Assembly (NCBI GenBank): GCA_947561395.2
Contig: OX387192.1
Location: forward strand, 13,118,221 to 13,182,220
From: Buxus sempervirens
Lineage: Eukaryota; Streptophyta; Magnoliopsida; Buxales; Buxaceae
Direction of reading: 5' to 3'
DNA length: 64,000 bases
Positions 23,041 through 32,730 of the stretch are shown here, one piece after another. Within the stretch, counting starts at the first letter, position 1. Every line of letters begins with the position of its first letter. The notes beneath the pieces were generated by a model. It searched no databases. It saw only the letters and a program-made list of their open reading frames with translations, and was not told the origin of the DNA. A program made the position numbers and the translations under genes.

Positions 23041-25466
23041 TACAGGCCTCCCTCTGGTGCACTTCCACCCAACTAGGGATCAAGAGTTTTTCTACTTGAC
23101 CCCCCTCGCCAACCCTGCAACCCTTGACATCCATGACATCATGGACTCGCCTCCACAAGACCCCTTCTCCCTTTCATTCAAACCACCTACCCTGAACCTT
23201 TCCAAACTTAACCTGGAACCACCTTCGTACAATGTCATACCACCACCCTACCCCACTCAATCCCCCTACCATTCATCCACCACCACCACCATTAAAGTAG
23301 AAATCGATTGAATCACCCGATTAGGTTGATATGTAAACACCGATCCCCCACCCGCACTAGAGGAAGGAGCGGAGGTAGAAGCAAAGAGGAAAGAAAAAGG
23401 GAAGGATGTGGTTACTGAATTGCCACAGACCCTCAAGAGAAAAGGAAGGGCCACCGAAGAGGAAATCATAGATTTTCTCCACAGTGTTTTCACTCCAGAA
23501 TACGACCTCCTCTAGCAGTTGAACAAGGTGCCTGCCCAAATCTCTATAATGCGACTTCTGATTGATTCGGAAAAGCACAGGGCAGTGCTAATGAAGGTCC
23601 TGGGTGATGCACACGTACCAGCAAGCATTTATCTTGAGCAACTAGGGGCAGTGGTGTCAGTGGTCACGGCACCCCAGGCTATTTCCTTCTCTGCAGCAGA
23701 TCTGCCGCCTGAGGGTTGTGACCACACAAAGCCACTCTACATAACCATGAAATGTGTAGATCTCATTGTAAAGCGGGCCATGATCGACAATGGATCGACA
23801 CTGAATATATGTCCGATGAGGACATTCCATAGCCTGCAATTGAATCCTTCGATGATCAAGCCAAGCGCTCACAATGTCAGGGGCTTCGACAACGCCAGAA
23901 GAGATTCACTGGGAGAGGTCACTTTGGTGATCATAATTGCAGATAGGCCATTCACCATGGATTTTGAGCTCATGGATATCAACGCCTCATTTAACTTGCT
24001 GATTGAGAGGTCGTGGCTGCATCAGGCAGGAGCAGTATCTTCCACACTGCACAGAATGGTCCGATTTATATCGGGTAATAAGCTGATCACGGTACATGCG
24101 AAGGACCATCGGAAGTTTGAAAGGGTTGGAGTACCCTATGTGGATTATGAGTTGCCCACCACACTCAATTTCCTGGCAGTGGAGATGGTGCAGGTGAATC
24201 ATATCCCTGAATCTGAAAGGGGGCAACGACTCTCGAAGAGAAGAAGAAAGTACATGTTTAGCGCTGCTGACTATGCAGACTGGGGTCTCAGAGCCGTTGA
24301 TGGACTGGGCAAGTATAAGCAGGGAATTAAAGCAGCCGTTCAACCTTATGAGCAAACCACTGGGTTTGGCCTAGGGTTCAAGCCGCAACCGGAAGACTAC
24401 TCCCGATTCTCTGGGAATCGTGCCGAAAGGAAAAGAGCCAGAACTGAAGGAAGAGACCCCCACTTGCCCATATGCGTGCATGAGAACTTGTACCACCGCT
24501 TCACCAACATGGAGCGTAGAGCAGCTCAAGCCATCAAGAACATAGTCCCCCAAGGGTGGGGAGATGAGTTTCTGGACACCTCTGCCATGGAAGAGGACTA
24601 CCTGCTAGGCCTGGCTTAGATGCTCTGGGAGGAGCCACCATCTATGAAAATAATCGGGAATGCGGTCGAGATAGACCCACTGGCTCCGAAAGGGTCACCA
24701 GATAATCTACCGACGCTAGTCGCCTTGGAATCCGTCGATGACGTCACCATGGCTTTCGCTCCACCAGAGGAGCCATTCATCCTTGAAAGGATACCAGTCC
24801 TCCCCATAGCGGCCATAGAAGCACCGCCACCTGCTCACGTTGAGGAATCCAAAGAAGAAGGTCCAATCATGTATGTCTGCATGATGGAAGGGCGAGACAG
24901 CTCAGGGACGCCAACCCACAGGCTAGGATCGCCTCCTCCACCTCCCTATATCCCGCACCCGGGGACTCGTGACGGTCTGAACCGGATGTTCCGCAACATG
25001 CCTCAGGTGCTAGGGCCAGTGCCCGAAGAAGTGTACCATGCAGCTTATGGCAAATGGGCACCACCAGCTTACTCTTCTATTGTGCCTGGGATACCAACCG
25101 GAATACCCATAGCCTTTGCACCACCCAGAGTTGACCCGGCCAACGAGGTCACCATCACATACATGCCGCCTGAGGACGAGATACAGATGGCAATTCCCCT
25201 CAGTGGATCATGGGAAAGGGTATCATCAGACAGCGCGCCCCGATCAGAGAGAAGCCAGAACAAGCCGGTAGGCGCGGCAAATGATCCCATCTACATCTCG
25301 TCTGACGACAGCACCAACATGGTGCTGGCTGGAGAACCAAAGAAGACGATTTCTATCAACAACGAAGACGGGGCACCACTGAAGAACTGGAGCGCCACGC
25401 CGTTTGCTATCAACAAAGCTACTATCCCAAAGGGGGTTTCTGTCACCTCTGAAATTTCTGTTGTAG
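23041..25466 (+). pseudogene. Protease region of element A, fossil
   Basis: Retropepsin-type protease cuts the gag-pol precursor. The core lies in 23519-24619, with an active-site-like MIDNGSTLNICP stretch near 23780, followed by DRPFTMDFELMDI and NLLIERSWLH, typical of Tat-type proteases. A Pro-rich spacer with LPEDYLLG-like and PPPPYIPHPG stretches follows (24620-25466) and leads to the RT. In Ogre elements protease and RT are separated by a spliced segment; I cannot show a splice here. Solo LTR 3 interrupts the spacer at 25471/27895. Confidence 0.75.
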
Positions 25467-26190
25467 CTACTTGTGCGCACCTAAAAATCTAGATCGCACA
25501 CGGGGCGCACGTGGGTTTGTGTGTGCCTCAGGACATTCGGAGTCGCCACTGCCTGAGAGGTGCAGGCAGACACGGTGTTTGCCCTATACGGGTCTAAGTC
25601 TGGTCTGCGGCTTTTCAGAGTTCTAGCTAAGTCCTCGTTTACGTCCGGGGAAGCCCTAAGACACCCCGGCCCGCCCCGTCGGTTTGATGGGTCCCTCGGG
25701 TTTCCCTGGTTTTTTGAGTCAGTCTCACCCTTCCTAGACCAGCATGCTGTCTATTGGGTCTGGCAGGACCCTCTGAAGGTGTGGGTCCCTTTTACTTTGA
25801 TTTTATCTTTTTATTTAGTGGAGTGGGTCGGACCCGGGTCCCGTTGGAAGACCCGTGGGTTGCCATGATTGGGCCTGGGGCCCAGTTGGGTTATTGGGTA
25901 ACCCATTTGGTTATTTTATTAAGTTTCATTTATTTACAATTTTAGTTTTGGCTTAGTGGGCTTGGAATGGGCCCATTAGCCTAAGTCAATTGGCCTTGGG
26001 CCCGTTTTTGTTGAAAACGGCCGGTCTAAGGTGGGCCCCACAAGTGGGCCCAGGGTGGTCTTGGTGGGCCCATTGTCCAAAATGGACTTAGAAAAGTCCA
26101 ATTTATTAAAAATGATCGGGTTAATTCATTCCGGGTCGGATTTGGGTCCAACCGGGTCAACAAATTGATTTTTTATTGATTTTCCTGAAA

Positions 26191-26297
26191 TGACCGCATT
26201 TGCTCTGCGGTCTGGTCTTGACCGTAGAGGAACTACGGTTTAGTCATGACCGCAGAGAGAATACGGTCATAACTAAACCGCTCTGTGTCTGCGGTTT
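26191..26297. repeat. Downstream palindrome array of solo LTR 3 (4 units, 28-bp period)
   Basis: Units start at 26191, 26219, 26247 and 26275, with arms such as GACCGCA / TGCGGTC. The period is exactly 28 bp. The base sequence is unrelated to the GTATCCGG palindromes of the other LTR type, yet the array sits at the corresponding LTR position. Confidence 0.85.
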
Positions 26298-27073
26298 TCA
26301 CCACTTTTCGACTTTGAACTCCAATTCCGATTGGGACTCCTCCGGTGGTCTTCTCAGGTGTTTCGGCAGCTCCGGTTGGGATTCTAGATTCTTCAAAGTC
26401 CTTCCCTTTCTTCTTTTGGCCTAAAAGGCCTGCTTCTTCTTTCTTTCTCTTTTAACATGAAAACCAGCATCTTTTTTGATGATTCATGATCATCTTTTGG
26501 AGGGGGAAGTGGGAAATTACAAGGAACTCATTTAATCTCAAGAAGGGTTCAATCCTTCCATGTCAAAGAATTAAAAAGGGTTATTTGATTAGTTAATCAA
26601 AGTTTTCTTTAGACACTTTCTTTTTCTCCTTTCTTGTAATGATCAACCCTTTAATACTATCTTCTCATGGCACTCAAAACAGCAACTGAGTTAGTAACAT
26701 TAAAAGTATTTAAAAGAGACTAGAAAAGAAATTTAAAGTGAAAACATTAGTGATAATATCATATTATAAAATCTAACATACTTACAATATGGTTTTTGCT
26801 AGTGATGATTTCCCCAACGAATTCGGCAGCTCTTCCGCGTCCTCCAAAAACTCTTAAGTTGGGTTTGAAAGGGGTTGAGTAGGTGGTTATGTTCAAAGGA
26901 AGATTAGAGAAGGTTTGGACATGGTTTTGGTGAGGCAAGGGTATTTTGGGAACAAAAAAGGTTTGGGTTTAGGGGTGGCGGCAATTGGGCAGAGGTTTGT
27001 CATGAGAACATCAGGGGAGGAAGGGGGGATCGGCCAAGGGACCAGGCTTGTTCAAATGAGGGGGGTGGCCTCT

Positions 27074-27084
27074 CTATTTATAGG
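27074..27084 (-). promoter_or_regulatory. TATA box of solo LTR 3
   Basis: On the minus strand this reads CCTATAAATAG, just downstream of the palindrome array that starts at 27096. Confidence 0.7.
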
Positions 27085-27095
27085 CAAAATTTTCG

Positions 27096-27312
27096 TGCCC
27101 GTATTTGAAGTACAGGCATGCCTTGCCCGTACTTCAAGTATGGGCGTGCCTTGCCCGTAATTTAAATACAGGCGAAAAACGCACATTTCCAAATCTTGCA
27201 AAATCGGCCGTACGGGACGCGTGTCTCGCCGTACAGCGACACGCGTCCCCTTCTAGAAGCTCGCCCGTATTTGAAATACGGGCATGCCCCGCCCGTACTT
27301 CAAATACGGGCG
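27096..27312 (-). promoter_or_regulatory. Promoter-side palindrome array of solo LTR 3 (3+2 units, 28-bp period)
   Basis: Units start at 27096, 27124 and 27152, then 27262 and 27290, with arms GCCCGTA / TACGGGC. Spacing within groups is exactly 28 bp and the gap between groups is 110 bp. A further 12-base palindrome (GGGACGCGTGTC at 27214 with GACACGCGTCCC at 27238) fills the gap. Confidence 0.88.
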
Positions 27313-27899
27313 CGCACGTTTTTTAAATGCTGGATTTGAAACACTTTATTAAATTTGATTTTTAAACGGATTTTATTCGATTTTAATGATTATTATATTA
27401 AAATATCTTCAGATATTTATTAAAATATTATTAAAAGTTAAGATATTTTTTATAAACAATTATTTTATTTATTTTACTCATTTGTTCTGCCTTTTTGCTG
27501 CTGTTTTGCCACATGGACAGTTTTCTCGAAACTTCAACTGCCCATAACTTCTTCATTCGGTGTCCGATTTCAGCAAACTTAGTGTCGTTGGAACCGGCTC
27601 GGAATCACCTATCCACTGGGATCAATTCGGGTAGCTGAATCGGGGTCAAGCAAAAAGTCAACTTTACGCTCCCCAAAAGTTTGACCAGCTCATAACTTTC
27701 TCATCCGGACTCCGATTCCAGCAAACTTAGTTGAGTTGGAACCGTGTTGAAATGCTCTTTTTAATGAGATGAAATTTGACGGTCAAATTCACTTGAATCA
27801 AAAAAGTCAATTTTTTGGCCCCCTCAAGGTTTGACTTTTTAATTGAAATTTTCATTTTCTTCATTTTTTGGGGTGCAAAAATCAGGTGCTAACACTACT

Positions 27900-29940
27900 G
27901 CTGAAATTTTCAATAAATATCTGAATGCTTCCTGCTACTTGCATCTGTTTGAAAATGAAAATAACAAAAATAAGCAACTTGAAAATTGCAATCTTATTAT
28001 CAATCCCAACGCACACCTGGGAGATCTGGGGCATGGATAGGTAATAAGATTGCCATAATTGAACAAAAAGAAATTGAAAAGCTAGTGCAGATAGCAATAA
28101 TAAATGAAATGCATGAGCCAGTGTCCAATCCTGAAAACGAGCAAGAACTCGACAAGTCAGATTGGGGCACTTGCCCATCGTAGCGAGTAGATTCAGACAT
28201 CGTCCCCTGTGAGCCTTTCAAGCATAAGGACGACGATGAATCATGGGAGACCCCGCTTGAATTCCAACTTGCATTGGAAAGGCACGAAAAGATTCCCCAA
28301 GCCAACATTGAGGAAACAGAGCCAATTGACATAGGTGAAATGACACAACCAAGTATCCTCCAAATTGGTAAAAAGCTGTCACCATTATTGAGAAAACAGA
28401 TGTTTGATTTTCTTAAGTCTTATTCTGACGTATTTGCATGGTCATACGAGGATATGCTTGGGTTAGACATGGACTTGGTTGTGCATAAGTTACCAACAAA
28501 GTCTGAGGCCGTACCTCTAAAACAGAAGCTCAGGCGCACGAAGTCGGAATGGGCCCTGAAGATCAAGGAAGAGGTCACCAAGCAGTTGGATGCCGGATTC
28601 CTGCAAGTAACTCATTACCCGAAGTGGTTAGCCAACATTGTGCTGGTTCCCAAGAAAGAGGGGGAAGTCAGGATGTGTGTTGACTACAGAGATCTGAATA
28701 GAGCAAGTCCGAAGGACGACTTCCCATTGCCGCACATCGATGTACTGGTTGACAATACTGCTACACATTCGATGTTCTCCTTCATGGACAGCTTCTTTGG
28801 TTACAACCAGATAAGGATGGCACCTGAGGATATGGAGAAAACATCCTTTATCACGCACTGGGGCACTTACTATTACTGCGTGATGCCGTTTGGATTGAAA
28901 AATGCGGGCGCTACGTATCAGCATGCAATGACCTCAATATTCCACAACATGATGCATAAGGAAATGGAAGTATATGTGGATGACATGATAGCAAAGTCTA
29001 AGGAAGAAGAAGATCACTTGGTGAACCTTAGGAAGATGATCAACAGACTCAGAGAGCACAAGCTCCGGCTCAACCCAAACAAGTGCGTATTTGGAGTTAC
29101 TTCAGGAAAGCTGCTCAGCTTCATAGTGGGCAAGCGAGGCATTGAGGTTGACCCCGTCAAAGCAAAGGCAATTCTGGAGATGCCTCCTCCATCGACTGAA
29201 AGGGAAGTAAGAGGGTTCCTAGGTAGGCTACAGTACATTAGCCGGTTCATTGCACAAATGACTCCAGTGTGTGAGCCCATATTCAAGCTACTGAAGAAGG
29301 ACAATCCCGTGGATTGGAATGAAGACTGCCAAGTAGCGTTTGATAAGATCAAGGCTTATCTGATGAGTCCGCCGACATTGGTCCCGCCAGTCCCAGGACG
29401 ACCCTTGATTATGTATCTGACAGTCTCTGAGACGGCTGTAGGATGTGTCTTGGGGCAACACGATGAGGAAGGAAGGAAAGAACAAGCAATCTACTACCTG
29501 AGCAAGAAATTTACCAACTTTGAAGTCAGATACACCGTGCTTGAAAAGACGTGTTGTGCCCTGGTCTGGGCAGCTCAGAAGCTTCGGCATTATCTGCTTA
29601 GTCACACAGTCTTACTGATCTCGAACCTGGACCCATTGAAGTATATCTTTGACAAGCCAATCTCCACTGGTAGGGTTGCCAGGTGGCAAGTCCTTTTGTC
29701 CAAGTACGACATTGTCTACACGACTAGAAAGGGGATAAAAGGACAAGCTGTTGCAGATCACCTGGCAGAGCATCCCCTGCCAGACTACCAACCGCTCCTG
29801 ACTCACTTCCCGGACGAAGATGTGATGTATACCGAGTCCACAGAAGAGGTAGAAGAAACCCAATGGCAGATGTTCTTTGACAGGGCAGTCAATGTAAATG
29901 GAAAGGGGATCGGAGCAGTGCTAATCTCCCCGATGGTGTT
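27900..29940 (+). pseudogene. RT-RNase H-second RNase H region of element A, fossil
   Basis: Reverse transcriptase and RNase H copy element RNA into DNA. Ty3/gypsy RT motifs are clear: VRMCVDYRDLNRASPKDDFPLP near 28675, MPFGLKNAGATYQ near 28885 and the catalytic YVDDM near 28974. RNase H follows (about 29390-29800: YYLSKKFTNFEVRYTVLEK, TRKGIKGQAVADHLAEHPLP). The beginning of a second RNase H comes next (WQMFFD..VNGKGIGAVLISP, about 29850-29935); this double RNase H marks the Tat/Ogre branch. The element breaks off here at the junction with minus-strand sequence. Confidence 0.88.
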
Positions 29941-31149
29941 CATCCCCGTCATCCTTTTTGTGAGACCTTTTCCTTTGGCTTGAATGCGAACTTGCCACGC
30001 TTGTTCGAGATCCTGCTGAGTACGTGGAGATTCCGCCAAGGACTGGTGTGACCCAATCTCGTCTTTGTGTCGCTTTCCCTTGCAAAGCCAACCTCTTCAG
30101 ACTGGGTGAGGCTTGGGAAAAATTACACTACCAGGTATCATTCCCTTATTGTGGAAGGATTCCATGGGGAATTAGGGGATCTCGCCCTTCGCTTGTTGAC
30201 CAAGACTTCACTGGGGATTAGAGGATATTACTCTCCGGTTGCTGAAGGAATTCCACTAGGGATTTGGGAGAGGATGCTCGCTATCTCACCCTTGCTATAC
30301 CTATGAAAAGGCGACATCGTGTTAGTGGTGGACTAACTGGGGAAAGCAGGTGTGTCAGTGTGTGCCTGTGTCTGCAAAATCAAAGGTTTCCAAGGTCAGA
30401 CGAGACTTGGAGTGCTTGGTATTTTTAGTAGTATTGTCATCACAGGCCACTGCAAAGTTTTTAGCTTGGGCACAACCTACCGGTCTGGACTCCTCAGATC
30501 TATTCATCTCTCTCGGTTCACTGCTTGTCACTGTTACTGCTCTTTCCGTACCTTGTTCTGCCCAGTCCAGATGTGACTAGTTTTTTTTTCCACTGACCAC
30601 ACAACGCCCTTTTTTCGGGTTTTCGTTGTGTGAAGCTTTTTCTGGGAAATTCCGAATTCTGTCGTCGCCGATGAACATAGACTTAACCGTTTGCCCTGAT
30701 CATTCCTTTTGGGATCCGAGAGATCTTGGAGATAGGACGAAATGTAGGCTTGGTCTTGGTTACGAAAGAAAGGATAGATGGCTCAAAAAAAGCTTAGTTA
30801 TCTAGGTTTGCAAAGTGTGCTACTTTTATTGTTGGTGGGACTTACATCCTAGCTTATTTGTATCTCTACTTTTTTTGTTGGGTAAACATTTCCTAATTTT
30901 CTTTGTTTCTTTCTTTTATTTCTTTTCTTTTTTTGAGATTTTTCTGGGCAAGAATGCCCTGTTTCTTTTTTGCTTTGCCAAGAATGCCCTATTTGATGTG
31001 TAGAACACTTGTACTGGGTTGAAAGAATTTTAAGGCTCAAAATTGTCTAACTAGAGGAGAATTCAAGGTGCTTAGAAGGATTTATAGTCTAAAGGAGAGT
31101 CAAAGATGGCCTCTTTTCATTTCCTAATCAGCATGATCCTAGGCATAGT
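29941..31149 (-). mobile_element. Tat/Ogre 3' UTR, opposite orientation
   Basis: No coding region is convincing. On the minus strand this follows the Tat/Ogre integrase end directly (after removal of the LINE L2 target site), so it is the element's 3' untranslated part. It contains the 18-base motif AGCCTACATTTCGTCCTA (30733-30750, inverted) shared with 4516-4533 and 4707-4724, and AT-rich low-complexity stretches at about 30860-30960. No LTR follows it; it runs into the + strand second RNase H of element A. Confidence 0.6.
30145..30290. repeat. Short tandem repeat, about 3 units of roughly 48 bp
   Basis: Related units carry GGATTCCATGGGGAATTAGG, then ACTTCACTGGGGATTAGAGG, then GGAATTCCACTAGGGATTTG, each followed by a CTCGC/CTCTCCGG-like end. 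Divergence is high. Confidence 0.5.
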
Positions 31150-31493
31150 GTGATAGGCGAGTGTTCAAGAACAGCTACCTGCCACCTGAAGTTATCATTG
31201 AAAAAATAAGGTGGGATACTCAAGCTAGGCTTGCCAATCGGGGGCTGATGATTAAAGACACACCAAGAAGTAGACAATTCGTGAACTCCTTGGGGTTGAA
31301 TTGGAAATTTGGGTGAGTGTAGGTCACATAAGTTTGTCTTTTTGATGCTTGTAACCGATTATCCGGTGTTATTCCTCATTTTTTTGTAGCCGATGCCTTG
31401 TGTTGGTTGCCTTGAGGGCTGTTTTAACCTCCATTGTACATTTTTCTTTACTTTAATATACACTTTGGACTTATTTTCCAAAAAAAAAAAATT
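31150..31493 (+). mobile_element. LINE L2, 5'-truncated insertion of 344 bp
   Basis: This is flanked by a perfect 14-bp target duplication ATCCTAGGCATAGT (31136-31149 and 31494-31507). It contains the last 53 codons of ORF2 (31158-31316, starting RVFKNSYLPPEV and ending NWKFG), a 3' UTR and an A tail (31480-31491). The preserved coding end has no stop before the natural one. It interrupts the boundary between a Tat/Ogre integrase end and its 3' UTR. Confidence 0.95.
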
Positions 31494-32394
31494 ATCCTAG
31501 GCATAGTACAGCTTGACTGCCTCTGCATTTATCGGCTCGGGAAAAATTGCCTCGTCCATCTCTTGTAGGATGAGTGCTCCTCTGGACAAAACTTTGTGGA
31601 CTACGAATGGCCTTTCATAGTTTGGCTTGAATTTCCCTCTGTTGTCTTCCTGATGGGGGAAGATTCTCTTCAACACTAGATCTCCTACCTTGAAATGTCG
31701 TGGCTTCACTTTCTTGTTGTAGGCTCGCGCCACTCTCTATTGGTAGAATTGGCCATGACACAGAGCCTTGATTCTCTTCTCATCCAACAGGTGGAGTTGG
31801 TCAAATCTGGATTCTTCCCACTCGATGTCACTAATTTCGGCTTCCTTCAGGATCCTAAGTGATAGAATCTGTACTTCCACAGGGAGGACCGCTTCCATTC
31901 CATATACCAGGGAGAAAGGGGTTGCCCCAGTCGATGTTCTAATCGACGTCTGATATGCGTGCAGTGCATAGTGCAGTTTCTTATGCCAGTCTCTATAGGT
32001 GACTACCATCTTCTTGAGTATCTTCTTCAGATTCTTATTGGCAGCCTCTACTGCTCCATTCATCTTGGGCCAGTATGACGTAGAGTTCAGATGCCTGATC
32101 TTCAGATCTTTTTTTTTTTTTTTGAAACTTGGGGTATCTGGGCCAGCTTGCGCGCACCACGACTAATCCCCAAGGGCTTGTGCAGTCCCCCCGTCCCACA
32201 CAAACCGGGTAATTACCAGGCCAAAGGCCCTGGGGGTAGTCCCAAAGAATTGATAGCACCTGAGAAGTTTTGAACCTGAACCTGATCTTCAGATCTTCAT
32301 ACATCTTTTCCATGTCCTGATCATTGCTCTTCAATCGGGAGGCTCTGGCCTCAACGTTTTGCGGTTTGGAGATTCTTTGCTCCGAGGACGCCAT
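31494..32394 (-). pseudogene. Tat/Ogre integrase, C-terminal part, fossil
   Basis: Integrase inserts the element's DNA into the genome. The minus strand shows HLNSTSYWPKMNGAVEAANK followed by KKILKKM, the region around the last catalytic residue in Tat-type integrases. GATPFSLVYGMEAVLPVE comes next, then the C-terminal GDLVLKRIFPHQEDNRGKF and the terminal AEAVKLYYA at 31497. The upstream core is missing. A SINE is inserted at 32110-32280. It is oriented opposite to element A and could be part of element B or an inverted part of A. Confidence 0.85.
32110..32280 (-). mobile_element. tRNA-derived SINE, about 171 bp
   Basis: This is flanked by a perfect 16-bp target duplication CCTGATCTTCAGATCT (32094-32109 and 32281-32296). 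On the minus strand it opens with a box-B-like GGTTCAAAACT, runs through a body containing GGGACTGCACAAGCCC and GCGCGCAAGCTGGCCC, and ends in an A tail (T run 32110-32123). Box A is missing, so it is 5'-truncated. It would have been made by Pol III transcription and copied by LINE machinery. I do not assign a named family. Confidence 0.88.
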
Positions 32395-32570
32395 GTCCTT
32401 CAGTCTTGGAAGATGCCTTGCTCCTTAGGGACACCCTTCCGTGTCATTCGGACATGGGGGACACCTTGCTCCTTTAGTTTTTTGTCCCTTTCTTTTTCTG
32501 TTTTGGTTGAAACCTGAGGTTGCCTCTACCAATCTCCGATTCGTCCGTCGACAGCTTTGGTGCCAACGCC
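32395..32570. other. Unassigned sequence between two Ty3/gypsy fragments
   Basis: I see no gene or recognised domain. The phrase CCTTGCTCCTTTAG/CCTTGCTCCTTAGG occurs twice about 60 bp apart, which suggests a small duplication. Confidence 0.4.
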
Positions 32571-32730
32571 AAAGAGTTCATGATTCACACTGATCATGAG
32601 TCTTTGAAGCATTTGAAGGGCCAACAAAAGTTAAATAAGAGGCATGCACGATGGGTGGAGTTCATTGAGACATTTCCATATGTCATTCGGTACAAGCAAG
32701 GTAAAGAAAACATTGTTGCAGATGCACTTT

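Larger units (their letters stand above)
25472..27894 (-). mobile_element. Solo LTR 3, a different Tat/Ogre-like subfamily
   Basis: This is a 2.42-kb LTR flanked by a perfect target duplication CTACT (25467-25471 and 27895-27899), with no internal region. Read on the minus strand it begins TGTTAGCACCTGATTTTT, clearly related to but distinct from the TGTAAGCACCTCATTTTT type. It shares the GAGTCGCCACTGCC-type word near its 3' end and the overall layout. It is younger than element A, which it interrupts. It resembles the LTR starting at 51082. Confidence 0.93.
4943..29940 (+). mobile_element. Tat/Ogre-type Ty3/gypsy retrotransposon A, broken fossil
   Basis: The order of parts is 5' LTR (4943-12512), primer binding site (12516-12533), leader, extra ORF before gag (about 14190-15446), two tandem arrays (15752-16710), gag (about 16870-18460), protease region (about 23519-24619), RT and RNase H (about 28274-29800) and the start of a second RNase H (about 29850-29935). 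An extra ORF upstream of gag plus a second RNase H are marks of the Tat/Ogre branch. Three minus-strand solo LTRs are nested inside it. The 3' end is missing: at about 29940 it meets oppositely oriented Tat/Ogre sequence. It carries many breaks and is old relative to its three nested LTRs. Confidence 0.85.
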
